Shown piece after piece: positions 50,230 to 59,368 of a DNA stretch of 64,000 bases. Position 1 is the stretch's first letter. Every line of letters starts with the position of its first letter. The position numbers and the translations under genes are program-made. The notes beneath the pieces are model-generated. The model was not told where the DNA came from, did no database searches, and was given only the letters and a program-made list of their open reading frames with translations. The stretch is from Tritrichomonas musculus (taxonomy: Eukaryota > Parabasalia > Tritrichomonadida > Tritrichomonadidae), in contig JAPFFF010000028.1 of NCBI GenBank assembly GCA_039105265.1, positions 1-64,000 of the forward strand. Reading direction: 5' to 3'.

Positions 50230-53200
50230 ATGGACGAGACGACAACAAAATTCATTGGAGACATACAATTTAAGGTAGGAGATGCTACTAGGAAAGCAAG
50301 TGAATTATTAACGCTGAGTGATTTGGATGGATATGTACAGACAGGGCATTTATTTAATGAAGTAGAGGGTATACCAGAATTTAATATCAAAAATAATAAT
50401 ATACAATACGAGTCATTTGAGTCATCAACAACAACCTACCATATCCTAAAGATTGTTAACATACCAGAGGATTTCATGAATAAAGTGAAAGAAATAACAG
50501 TCCAAACTAATATCTTTAAAGTGGTTTTGAGAAAGAATATCATATATGACACAAATGGAAATTTAGTTAAGGAATTCTTTATTTATGCCAAAGATGGACA
50601 AGTATACTCTCCTATGATAACAAAGAGTGCAAATGGATGTTCTATAAATAATAGCACAAATATGGGATACATCAATATAGCCTTTGATAGTGGTCTTGAT
50701 TTTAATCCATATACTCTATGGATGAATGGTGAGCTGAGTATCATGAATGAGTACATAACTGATTCACTGCAAACACTGAAGACAGTCAAGTGTTCCATCA
50801 TCAAAGCTGATAATGCATTGAAACTACATAAGAGTGATGTATTGTATCTTTACAAACCAACTCTAACTAGCGAAGTCCAAATGGATGATAAAAAGTATTG
50901 GCTACTACAATGGAACATAGATGATAATTATAATATACCTACAGGCTTGGAGTTTAAATTTAATGAATACTGTTTTGGTAATAAATGGTTCTTAACATGG
51001 AATGGAACAAAATGGGTAGGAGATAATATTCAAGGAAACATTAATGGAAAAATGAAAAATGCTTTGAATAAGGAGAATGAATATGGAGAAGATGGAACAT
51101 ATATTAGAATCAAGAGAAGTGAAAGAAATATTATGTTAATTAAAAAACCAGATGACTATTCTATAGATAACCTCTTACATTATATGATACATGGTGGAAA
51201 GTGTAAAGTAGAGAACAAACTAAAACTAAAGACGGGTGAGATAGAAGACTTTTCCAAATATGGATTAGGCTATCAAACCAGTAATGGGGGAATAAATATT
51301 TATGGATATGATATTGAAGCCATAAGATGCTATAAGACAAATGGTACAGGAAGTGATTTAGATATTAATCTTGTAGAAGAATTCTATCTTGATATAACTT
51401 TAGATGGAGAAATAAAGGCAAACAGATTCTCAATGAGACCAACTGGAAAAATATTTGACCCCAAGAGTGATAAGAAATGGTATTTTATTCATGGCCTATT
51501 AGATTCATGTGAACAGGTAGAATATTGTTATGTTTCATCAACCCCTAATGACTCACGAAATATTAAAATCTATTTGTTTGATGAATATGTTGACCCGATA
51601 GATGAAGTTAATTGGGACCCTACTACTAACCCCTTCGAATATATTATTAGACAACAATTTTATGAAGTGTATCCCAATCCTAATGCAGCAACTACCTTGT
51701 ATACAGATTACAACATTACTAGTTCCAAAATCATTACTGCTGATAATATTACAACCATGAGAAGTGATTTAAATATGGTAACTAACAATGTAGATGTGAT
51801 TAGCTATGATGTCCAAGAAATGAACACAACAATAGAAAGCCTAAAAGGAAGAGTATCAAGAACAGAAACAGTAACTCAGCATCTAGAAGAAGATGTTGAT
51901 AATTTAAGAATTGTTTCATGGACTGCTTTAGCATTTGGTGTCGCAGGTACAGTCGGTTCAATAGGTTCTATAGGTATGCAATTAGCTCCAGAAGGTATTA
52001 GTTTTGCAACTGGGAATGGGGGAGGATTCCTTAAAAGATTGTTCTCACGTAAATCAACAAAAGGATTGAGCGATATAGTTAGAAATGCTATTAATTTCAT
52101 GTCTGGGACCGTCGCTAGGTCTATCACAAAAGATATTACTCCAATAATAACCTGGTGTGAGGAAGAATATAAACAACTAGATGAATTACCTTATACAGAT
52201 GAGAATGATAACCCAGATACAGGAACCTTAACATTAAGTGGTGCCATGGATATTAGCAATATGTTCAGGGAATCCCTCAAGCCTGCATTTAAATTACTCG
52301 CCGAGAAGGTTAATGAGCTAGAGGCGGAGTTTGGTTATTACCCTACATTGGATGAAGTAGTTCAAAAGACAGATTTGGTTAGAGATGACATAATAGATGT
52401 TGTTGGTAAATTTGTTAATGGAGAGGTCCATTTGGAAGCAGAAGATGTTATCACAGATGGAACAATCAAAGCACGATTTTTGGTGCAAAAAGTTAGTGAA
52501 TACAATGATGTTGATTATGAAGAGAATATAGTTACTATTAATATTACTGATGGAACAATTAATTATCAAGGAACAACTGATTTTCCTAGCTGCACTATGA
52601 ATGACAAAACATTTGTTATATCAAACCCAAATAAACTGAGGGTTGGTGGAATACAGATAAAAGAAAATACAGCAAAAAGAAGAATGGAATTTACCCCAAA
52701 TGATTTAGCCTATACTTGTGATATAGATGCTTTACATAAGAAGATAGATACATTACATGAGCAGATAGAAAAGAATGATACAGCTCTAGCTACTACATTA
52801 AATGAATTCCCAACTGTTGATGAAGTAAATGAAGCATTAGATGAATTAAAAAATAATATGGTTAATATGGATAACCTGTATACAAAAGAGGAAGCGGATG
52901 CAAAATATCGAAGCAAAAATGATTTGATATACAAAGAATCTATTGAAGTGCCATTTGAAAATGTACAAGATAATTCAGGATCGTGGGAAGTCAAAATAAC
53001 ATTGACTAATGGAACTCGTCTTGTTGGAACAATATCAAATAACGATGGCTTTGTAAAAGAGTTTGATTATTTGTTTGACTATGATGGTGTTATCACTGAA
53101 GATGGAGTTAATGTCGATGTTGAAATTGATGGAACAACCTATAACTTGACCTATTATAAAAGCGATAGATTTGGTCAATGCTTTTACATCGATAATGGGG

Positions 53201-53844
53201 AAGACTCTTTTGATACCAAATTAATATTAGCGGAAAAAATATTGAAGCAAGATAAAATAGCATTGAAAAGTGAAATTCCTGAACCGGTTGATTTGACCAA
53301 TTATGCTACTATAGATGATCTCGATGGATATGCGTTGAAGAGCGAGTTGAATAAATATGCTAAATCTCATCAAGATCTAGCCAAGTTAGTAGGTGATAAT
53401 GTTACTAAAATCGTAACAATGAACAGTCAGATATCAAATCTACAACAAGAGAATGCAGCATTAAAGACCGCTATAGCGAATTGTAAGATAGTGACTGAAC
53501 ATCGATTAATAACTGATAATGATTACACTCAAGAAGAATTTGATACATATACTTTCATTCATTTTCAAAAAGAAATTGCAAATAGTGGATTTTTGAACCT
53601 TGCTGTTTATTTCGAGGATCTGCCTGACGGACGAATTGGATTACGAAATGAGAATGGAACTTGGACCGTTGTTACTTATGATAGTTCAAGTCATTATACG
53701 ATAGAAGTCATTTATTATACTGATAATTTGAATCATCCATTTCCTTATTATTTGAAGTTGAATCACGTAAAAGGAATCAATTGTGTTGTTGAAGATACAA
53801 CATTACAAGTCATCGAAAATAAAATTGAATTTCCAGATTTGTAA
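50230..53844 (+). CDS. Giant fibre-like protein, 1204 aa (inner)
   Basis: A paralogue-like partner of the 1371-aa protein over a block near 200-560 (DVLYLYKPTLTSEVQMDDKKYW, RQQFYEVYPNP, IITADNITTMRSDLNMV). The start (GDIQFKVGDATRKASELL, DLDGYVQTGHLFNEV) and the end (DLTNYATIDDLDGYALKSELNKYAKS, then a coiled coil near 1080-1110 and a beta-rich tip) look like phage or adenovirus-type fibre shafts and knobs. A hydrophobic glycine-rich segment is at about 560-585. The frame ends 17 bp before the right terminal repeat. A receptor-binding fibre is the best guess; no family was recognised. Confidence 0.6.
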   Translation: MDETTTKFIGDIQFKVGDATRKASELLTLSDLDGYVQTGHLFNEVEGIPEFNIKNNNIQYESFESSTTTYHILKIVNIPEDFMNKVKEITVQTNIFKVVLRKNIIYDTNGNLVKEFFIYAKDGQVYSPMITKSANGCSINNSTNMGYINIAFDSGLDFNPYTLWMNGELSIMNEYITDSLQTLKTVKCSIIKADNALKLHKSDVLYLYKPTLTSEVQMDDKKYWLLQWNIDDNYNIPTGLEFKFNEYCFGNKWFLTWNGTKWVGDNIQGNINGKMKNALNKENEYGEDGTYIRIKRSERNIMLIKKPDDYSIDNLLHYMIHGGKCKVENKLKLKTGEIEDFSKYGLGYQTSNGGINIYGYDIEAIRCYKTNGTGSDLDINLVEEFYLDITLDGEIKANRFSMRPTGKIFDPKSDKKWYFIHGLLDSCEQVEYCYVSSTPNDSRNIKIYLFDEYVDPIDEVNWDPTTNPFEYIIRQQFYEVYPNPNAATTLYTDYNITSSKIITADNITTMRSDLNMVTNNVDVISYDVQEMNTTIESLKGRVSRTETVTQHLEEDVDNLRIVSWTALAFGVAGTVGSIGSIGMQLAPEGISFATGNGGGFLKRLFSRKSTKGLSDIVRNAINFMSGTVARSITKDITPIITWCEEEYKQLDELPYTDENDNPDTGTLTLSGAMDISNMFRESLKPAFKLLAEKVNELEAEFGYYPTLDEVVQKTDLVRDDIIDVVGKFVNGEVHLEAEDVITDGTIKARFLVQKVSEYNDVDYEENIVTINITDGTINYQGTTDFPSCTMNDKTFVISNPNKLRVGGIQIKENTAKRRMEFTPNDLAYTCDIDALHKKIDTLHEQIEKNDTALATTLNEFPTVDEVNEALDELKNNMVNMDNLYTKEEADAKYRSKNDLIYKESIEVPFENVQDNSGSWEVKITLTNGTRLVGTISNNDGFVKEFDYLFDYDGVITEDGVNVDVEIDGTTYNLTYYKSDRFGQCFYIDNGEDSFDTKLILAEKILKQDKIALKSEIPEPVDLTNYATIDDLDGYALKSELNKYAKSHQDLAKLVGDNVTKIVTMNSQISNLQQENAALKTAIANCKIVTEHRLITDNDYTQEEFDTYTFIHFQKEIANSGFLNLAVYFEDLPDGRIGLRNENGTWTVVTYDSSSHYTIEVIYYTDNLNHPFPYYLKLNHVKGINCVVEDTTLQVIENKIEFPDL

Positions 53845-53861
53845 AAATATTATCTATTTTT

Positions 53862-54091
53862 GGGTCGTGCCAATACAAGAAATAACGTATTTTCGGGTGT
53901 AGAATTCAAAAACTACTCCATACCTTGGAAATGACATTGGTGGAATAGTGAAAGTAGAGAGTGTGTACTTACGATAGGTTTTCAGAGGGTATTTGGCCGG
54001 GTAGCGAGGCCCAAGCGAAGGTGTACCTGAGCTTGGTGGCGAGCAGTGTAGGCTGGGGTGAAGTATGAATCCCAGCCTATACTTAACTACT
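53862..54091 (-). repeat. Inner Polinton right terminal inverted repeat
   Basis: The reverse complement of 29345-29597 without the 22-bp extra segment and with about four other differences. It ends CCTATACTTAACTACT at 54091, immediately followed by the ATTGC target duplication and by the continuation of the outer integrase gene. Confidence 0.95.
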
Positions 54092-54891
54092 ATTGCCATT
54101 CAATCGCTTCAGATCAAGATGCTGCTTATTTATCAGACGAAGTGACATCTTGGATGAAAAGTCATAAAATTATATATACGACTACAACGGATGATAATCA
54201 CAATAATTTAGGAATAATAAACCGTTTTATGAGAACGATAAGAGATTTAGCGGTTAACAAAAATTTGTTAGATGCGGATATATGGAAAGATATATCAAAA
54301 GAAGGTGATTTAACACACAAGCCTACAAGAAATATTTCACCAAAAGAAATGCAGTCATTAATGTCAGCATATAATGAATCGTATCATACTAAAATAAAAA
54401 CAGCCCCCAATAAAATGACAGCCAAAGACGAACAGAAATATATTTTGAAAAATAAAACGCAAACAAACCCTTATGATTTCAAAGAAGGTGATAAAGTACG
54501 TATCGTAGAAGAAAAAACGATTAAAAATAAAAAACGAAGAATGGTTAGCAATCAAGCATATACAGTTGATTCAAAATCTGGTAATTTATTCAAAATTGCC
54601 GCTAACGATAGATCTGTGAACGATTATCCTGGATACAAAATAGTCAAGGCGAAAGGATTTGTTCCTATGGCCAAAACATTGAAAAACGGCAAAAGAGGGA
54701 ACATAGAGGAGATTTTAGGGTATAATAATGCAAATGACCAATACAAGGTCAAATGGGATGATGGAAGTCAAGGGTATACATATGCCAAAAGTATGAGAGA
54801 AGGAAATCCAACAATATTATCACGGTTAGAACGAATGTATTGGGTGAAAACAGGTGAAAACATACCAGTTAAAATCAGAAAATACATTTAA
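54092..54891 (+). pseudogene. Outer Polinton integrase, right part, cut by the nested element
   Basis: The C-terminal part of the integrase whose left part is at 28997. It contains the SDQDAAYLSDEV and NHNNLGIINRFMRTIRD core blocks and the chromo/SH3-like tail (KRGNIEEILGYNNANDQYKVKW). It is co-linear with 31929-33014 of the inner element and is followed after 14 bp by the outer packaging ATPase. The visible frame upstream of 54092 belongs to the inner terminal repeat, not to this gene. Confidence 0.85.
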
Positions 54892-54905
54892 TTATTCTTA
54901 ATCAA

Positions 54906-55766
54906 ATGAAAGGAAATATTATTCAAAAAGTTGAAGAATTAATCAATGAGACACTCAGAAAAAGTATGAGAGAAATTGAGGGCGCTTTGATCAAACCATT
55001 ATCAGAAAATTATCCGTTTTCATCAAATGGGATATACTTTTTGATTGGACGTCCTGGTGCTGGCAAAAGTTATTGGATTTGGCGCCATATTATGATTACT
55101 GAAAGATTATTTAAACATCCATATTATCATAAAATTTATTTCTGCTCAACGTCTGGTAAAATGGATAAAACCGCCGAAGTTTTGAATAAAAAGATTCTAA
55201 CAACAAAAATAATTTATGTCTCAGAAAAACAATTAATGAGCGTTCTTCAGAAACATTTGAAAAGGAAAATAAAATATTATGCACTTGTCAAACATATCCT
55301 CTCAAAAATGAAAGAAACGTCTGATGAGATGAGGCGTTTAATTGAAAAGCATCATTTAACTGACCTTCAAGATAAAATCATTTATATTGCCAGTAAGCTT
55401 TGTAAATATGGAACCGCCTCTTATCCATTCAATACTCTGATTATTCTTGATGATTGTGCTGGTTCAGATTTATTGAAAAACGGTAATTCAGAATTTATTA
55501 AATTATTGACAAAGACAAGACATTATAACATAACGTGCATAATGGCATTTCAAACGATAAGATTTGTGCACATAAATGCTAAACGTATGGCAACCGATAT
55601 TATCTGTTATAGCGGTTATTCAGAAGAAGATTTCACCTCTTTATTGCAGCAAACAAATAACAACTTAAATACAAAGGCAACTGTGCAAGAATACTTGCAA
55701 CATAGAGAACCGCATGACAAATTTATCATGAACATAACTGCAAACAAATACTATTTTGAATCTTAA
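54906..55766 (+). CDS. A32/FtsK-HerA-type DNA packaging ATPase (outer)
   Basis: A 286-aa relative of the inner ATPase with Walker A GRPGAGKS at 48-55, Walker B LIILDDCAG with D182-D183, and the TKTRHYNITCIMAFQTIR block. The two proteins align end to end with most residues shared, while their codons differ widely, so the two elements belong to one lineage but separated long ago. Confidence 0.9.
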   Translation: MKGNIIQKVEELINETLRKSMREIEGALIKPLSENYPFSSNGIYFLIGRPGAGKSYWIWRHIMITERLFKHPYYHKIYFCSTSGKMDKTAEVLNKKILTTKIIYVSEKQLMSVLQKHLKRKIKYYALVKHILSKMKETSDEMRRLIEKHHLTDLQDKIIYIASKLCKYGTASYPFNTLIILDDCAGSDLLKNGNSEFIKLLTKTRHYNITCIMAFQTIRFVHINAKRMATDIICYSGYSEEDFTSLLQQTNNNLNTKATVQEYLQHREPHDKFIMNITANKYYFES

Positions 55767-55785
55767 ACGTTTTATTGAATTTTAA

Positions 55786-56184
55786 ATGGGATTATTTAGA
55801 AAATGGGCGAGAAGAAGTATTGGCCTTGGAAGTCAATTATTAATGGGAGCAGCAAATTCAGCAACAGGAGGATTAGCAGGTAAATTAGCGGATAATGCAA
55901 CAGGAATAATGAAAAATCAATCAGGATTAATAGGCAAAACAATGGGTAGTTTAGGCAAAGCATTTTTAAGCGATAATATGAGAAACAAAATCTCAAATGT
56001 AGCGGATGCAGCAATAAAATACATTCCAAAAGGCAATGTAAGAGAAGCATTAACAAAAATCAATAATCATGCACAAGGAAGAGATGAAAACTATAAAATG
56101 CCAAAACCCGCTAAAACAGAATCGAGTAGTTCAAATAATTCACCAGCACCTATAAATCATGTACATTCATCAAATTATGAATAA
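55786..56184 (+). CDS. Hypothetical glycine/alanine-rich protein, 132 aa (outer)
   Basis: Not recognised. It starts GLFRKWARRSIGLGSQLLMGAANSA, a basic amphipathic stretch followed by glycine/alanine-rich helices, and ends in a serine/asparagine-rich tail. It occupies the same place, between ATPase and the basic conserved protein, as the 228-aa protein of the inner element. A membrane-active or DNA-associated virion protein is possible, inferred from character and position only. Confidence 0.5.
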   Translation: MGLFRKWARRSIGLGSQLLMGAANSATGGLAGKLADNATGIMKNQSGLIGKTMGSLGKAFLSDNMRNKISNVADAAIKYIPKGNVREALTKINNHAQGRDENYKMPKPAKTESSSSNNSPAPINHVHSSNYE

Positions 56185-56213
56185 TAAGAAAAGTCAATTT
56201 TATTGAGTTTTAA

Positions 56214-56699
56214 ATGTCAAAACACTTAACAGGCTCAAAACGTTTAGCGGTTATTCAAAGGTGGATAAATGGCCATGACGATCCAGATTGGGAGGTTTTG
56301 CCAACTCGAAAGCAAGGAAAGTATATTGTTAAAAAGCGAGAAACACCAATAGAAGAAGAAAAAGAAGAGAAAACTCCAGAAAATGAAGAGAACGAAGTTT
56401 TTGAAGAGGAAGAAGAAAAACCCAAAATGCAAAAACAAAAGTCGAAAAAACTCACAAAAAGTCAAGAAATCGATCCAACGATAAACCTTGAAATCTTAAA
56501 TCAACTCAAATTGCTGGGTGATGAAATCAAACGCAAAAGAGAAAAGAAAGAACAAAAACGATTAATTGAAGAAGTAATCTCAAAGAAAACTCCAGCACCA
56601 AAACAAGCACCTCCTCCTCCTCCAATACAAGAAGAAGAATATTATGAACCGCCAATTCCAAGACAAAGACGAAACAGAATCTTTGATGATATATATTAA
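56214..56699 (+). CDS. Conserved Polinton protein, 161 aa (outer)
   Basis: The counterpart of 34616: SKHLTGSKRLAVIQRWINGHDDPDWEVLPTR at the start, DPTINLEILNQLKLLGDEIKRK in the middle and RQRRNRIFDDIY at the end, joined by a glutamate/lysine-rich linker and a short proline run. It lies directly before the capsid gene. The function is unknown. Confidence 0.65.
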   Translation: MSKHLTGSKRLAVIQRWINGHDDPDWEVLPTRKQGKYIVKKRETPIEEEKEEKTPENEENEVFEEEEEKPKMQKQKSKKLTKSQEIDPTINLEILNQLKLLGDEIKRKREKKEQKRLIEEVISKKTPAPKQAPPPPPIQEEEYYEPPIPRQRRNRIFDDIY

Positions 56700-56716
56700 C
56701 TTTTTTTATTCAAGAA

Positions 56717-58393
56717 ATGATTAATCATGAGGTTTATATGAAAACATCAGCTGAAGTTTGTTCGCAAATTGCGTCATATTTCGATGTTGTAGATAGCTGT
56801 ATTGCCACTTCTGATACAAACAAACAGTATTCAATTAATCCACAAACATCTTATTCGCCTTCACCTCCAATAAAACAAGGGTCATATACAAGTGTTATTA
56901 TTTCTCCAAATACACACAATACAGCTGACATCTATAATGGTTTTATTCGTGCAGATCTAAAAGTGACAATGAATATAAATGAAAAGATACCAGATTTGAG
57001 TGATATTGGCGGTTATCCATTCAATAAAATCTGGTTTGGATTCAAAGATGCAAGAGATGCTATTGAAAAATATGAAATAGTAGCTAACGGAATAACAATA
57101 TATACACAAAACTTTGGTTGCGAAGAATCGTTCTTAACTGCATGTTGTGCGAATGAAACAACGAAGAGAGCAGATGTATACTCAAAGGCAAGACATAAAG
57201 ATATATGGAATAATAATTTTGCCACTCGTTGCGGAATAGTAATTAATTGGCCAAAAGATGATTTAACAGCAACATTTACGATTCATTTAAAAATTGATTT
57301 GCGTAGATTCTTGCCATTATCAAATATAAAATATTTACCAGCTTTTGCAGGAAAACTCGAATTAAGATTATATTTCTCATGTGCTGGTATGCTTTGTTGT
57401 CCATGTGGACCATCAAGATCTTTACTTGCTCAACCATCTCTTGCAAGTAAATATACTTTTTCTACGATCACTAATGAATTCACACCTGTTGGTGATGATG
57501 TTAAAATATGGATTTCAAGTACATCAGCTAATTCATCAGGCCAAGCATCAGAAAAGACAGATGGAGCTGAAATATTAGCATCAGAAACACCATATACTCT
57601 TTATTCTGATTTACGAAAATTCCAAGTCTATGAGTATGAAATCACTGAATGCTCATCAATTATTCCATGTTTTGGTATAAACAATGAAATTTATCAACAA
57701 TTGGTTCAGCGTTATTCAAATCCACAACATCCACTCACATTTCCAACTCAAACATTGTCATTTTACACCTGCACTCAAGCATTAAAACAAATCCAAGACA
57801 AAACAACAGTCACTGTCACTCCAAGATTTGTTGATTCTATCTTTTGTTTATTCCCTCTTCATCAACGTCATCATACATATTTCAAAAATCCACTTTTTAA
57901 ACATTTCCAATTGAATTGTGGCGGTTATGGCAATATTCCAGCCAAATCTTTCGGAACAGATGGTGAATATCCAGAATTCATTGAATATAGTCAAAATGCA
58001 ATGAATATGAATGGTGAACAAACCGGTTTCAATAAAGAGGTTATCGCTTCATTATGTAATGTAAGTAAACCTTTAGCCAATATCACAGGTTTATATCCAA
58101 ACGATAGGACTTCATTCTTTATCGGTTTTGCGACAGAAACAGATGGGACATATCAACAGGGCCTTACAAGTTTATCACCAATTAACTTCGAAATAATCGT
58201 CACACAGGAACATGCACAAATAAAAGATCCAAATGATAAATCAGAGAATTATAAAAAGCATTTTTCTCAAATAGTCGATACGCCACCAATATTAGGTTTA
58301 TTAGTTGATGCTTCTATTTCGATTTTAGTGCAGCCCAATGGCATGCCCCCACTGGTTCGAATTGGGAATTATGACATTACAACTCCTGAATAA
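56717..58393 (+). CDS. Major capsid protein, double jelly-roll (outer)
   Basis: A 558-aa counterpart of 35191, with the same blocks (DIYNGFIRADLKV, NKIWFGFKDARDAIEKYEIVANGITIYTQNFGCEESFL, KIDLRRFLPLSNIKYLPAFAGKLELRLYFS, CGGYGNIPAKSFG, ISILVQPNGMPPLVRIGNYDIT). The two differ mainly in loops (about 240-295 and near 510). The frame is open throughout. The leader TTTTTTTATTCAAGAAATG resembles those of its neighbours. Confidence 0.75.
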   Translation: MINHEVYMKTSAEVCSQIASYFDVVDSCIATSDTNKQYSINPQTSYSPSPPIKQGSYTSVIISPNTHNTADIYNGFIRADLKVTMNINEKIPDLSDIGGYPFNKIWFGFKDARDAIEKYEIVANGITIYTQNFGCEESFLTACCANETTKRADVYSKARHKDIWNNNFATRCGIVINWPKDDLTATFTIHLKIDLRRFLPLSNIKYLPAFAGKLELRLYFSCAGMLCCPCGPSRSLLAQPSLASKYTFSTITNEFTPVGDDVKIWISSTSANSSGQASEKTDGAEILASETPYTLYSDLRKFQVYEYEITECSSIIPCFGINNEIYQQLVQRYSNPQHPLTFPTQTLSFYTCTQALKQIQDKTTVTVTPRFVDSIFCLFPLHQRHHTYFKNPLFKHFQLNCGGYGNIPAKSFGTDGEYPEFIEYSQNAMNMNGEQTGFNKEVIASLCNVSKPLANITGLYPNDRTSFFIGFATETDGTYQQGLTSLSPINFEIIVTQEHAQIKDPNDKSENYKKHFSQIVDTPPILGLLVDASISILVQPNGMPPLVRIGNYDITTPE

Positions 58394-58415
58394 AATAGAA
58401 TTTTTCTTTACTTAA

Positions 58416-58847
58416 ATGGCTAATGATTATAAATCCCCAAATGCAGAGATTGTAGGAAGAGAAGGAGTAATGTATAATGAAAATACAGAAAAAGTGCGAT
58501 TTATCAAAGGCAAACATTATGGTATCTTTTCGAACGATAACACTTATGCTGTCACTTTTAATCCCAAGGTCAATTTGCCACCAACGATAGTTCGAGAAAA
58601 TAAACCTGTACGTCCTCCACCAACTAATCAGCACACAACAAAAGGACTTCATGAACCACCAGTAAGCTTAACTGACGGAAAACATTATATTCACCATGGA
58701 TATGTGAAAAAACCGCCACTTTTGCCTCCTTACCTGAAAAAGCCAGAAGATTTAGCTCGAATACAAGGATTAGCAGATGAAAATAATAAAGGATCAATAA
58801 TATATGGACCTAAACACTCAGTTATAATTAAAAATAATATCTATTAA
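58416..58847 (+). CDS. Conserved Polinton protein, 143 aa (outer)
   Basis: The counterpart of 38023: KHYGIFSNDNTYAVTFNP, RENKPVRPPPTNQH, LHEPPVSLTDG and LLPPYLKKPEDL are conserved. It is proline-rich and probably extended. It follows the capsid gene after 22 bp. Confidence 0.65.
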   Translation: MANDYKSPNAEIVGREGVMYNENTEKVRFIKGKHYGIFSNDNTYAVTFNPKVNLPPTIVRENKPVRPPPTNQHTTKGLHEPPVSLTDGKHYIHHGYVKKPPLLPPYLKKPEDLARIQGLADENNKGSIIYGPKHSVIIKNNIY

Positions 58848-58981
58848 ATTAAATTAATTTTTATTAATTAAATTATTTTTCTTCTTCTTTTTCTTTTTCT
58901 TCTTTCTTTTCTTCATCCTCTTCTTTTTCATCATCAGAAGGAAAATTAAAAGGACTATCGTCAGAATCAGTACTGATCATT

Positions 58982-59305
58982 TTAATATATTTTTCTTCTT
59001 TCTTCTTCTTCTTTTCTTTCTTTTCTTTCCTCTTCTTTTTCTTCCTCCTCTTCTTCTTCTTTCTTTTCTTTATATCTTTTTTCTGCTTCATTCATTTGAA
59101 TCCATACATTTATTAGTCTTTTTGTAGCTATTTCTTGGTTTCTCAGTTTGCAGTATCGAACCATCATGAGTGGAATTATCTGTTCTATTTTATAAATCGG
59201 GATCTCTTCTGTTTCTTGTTCTAATAAAGCCCGGATGTCTTTTATGAGGGGCATGAGCTCTTTTTGGATCTGAGTTAATTCATGAGCAAGTTTTTGGATG
59301 GACAT
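58982..59305 (-). CDS. Small coiled-coil/charged protein, 107 aa (outer)
   Basis: The first 75 residues look like a genuine helical protein (SIQKLAHELTQIQKELMPLI, EIPIYKIEQIIPLMMVRYCKL); the rest is a glutamate/lysine/arginine-rich tail encoded by a polypurine tract. A further short acidic frame (from an ATG at 58980 to 58873) follows directly on the same strand and may or may not be a separate gene. The gene is not recognised and has no counterpart in the inner element. Confidence 0.5.
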   Translation of the reverse strand: MSIQKLAHELTQIQKELMPLIKDIRALLEQETEEIPIYKIEQIIPLMMVRYCKLRNQEIATKRLINVWIQMNEAEKRYKEKKEEEEEEEKEEERKERKEEEERRKIY

Positions 59306-59368
59306 TATATAAGTGTGATTTGATTATTCTTTCTAAAGTTTTCTTCTTAAATAAATGGCCGGCTACTT

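Larger units (their letters stand above)
29345..54091 (+). mobile_element. Inner (nested) Polinton/Maverick element, 24.7 kb
   Basis: A full-length Polinton bounded by inverted terminal repeats (29345-29597 and 53862-54091) and a 5-bp target duplication, inserted in the integrase gene of another Polinton. It carries integrase, packaging ATPase, double jelly-roll capsid protein, protein-primed polymerase B, HNH and GIY-YIG-like nucleases, and three very large right-end proteins. The terminal repeats differ at about four positions plus a 22-bp indel and the largest genes are still open, so the insertion looks young. It looks nearly whole, with perhaps two breaks. At 24.7 kb it is larger than the common 15-20 kb, mostly because of the right-end genes. 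Confidence 0.92.

Noticed and set aside
58873-59091. 72-aa lysine/glutamate-rich frame on the minus strand
   Set aside because: Most of it overlaps the polypurine part of the 107-aa gene in another frame; only its last 35 codons (from 58980) could be a separate small gene.
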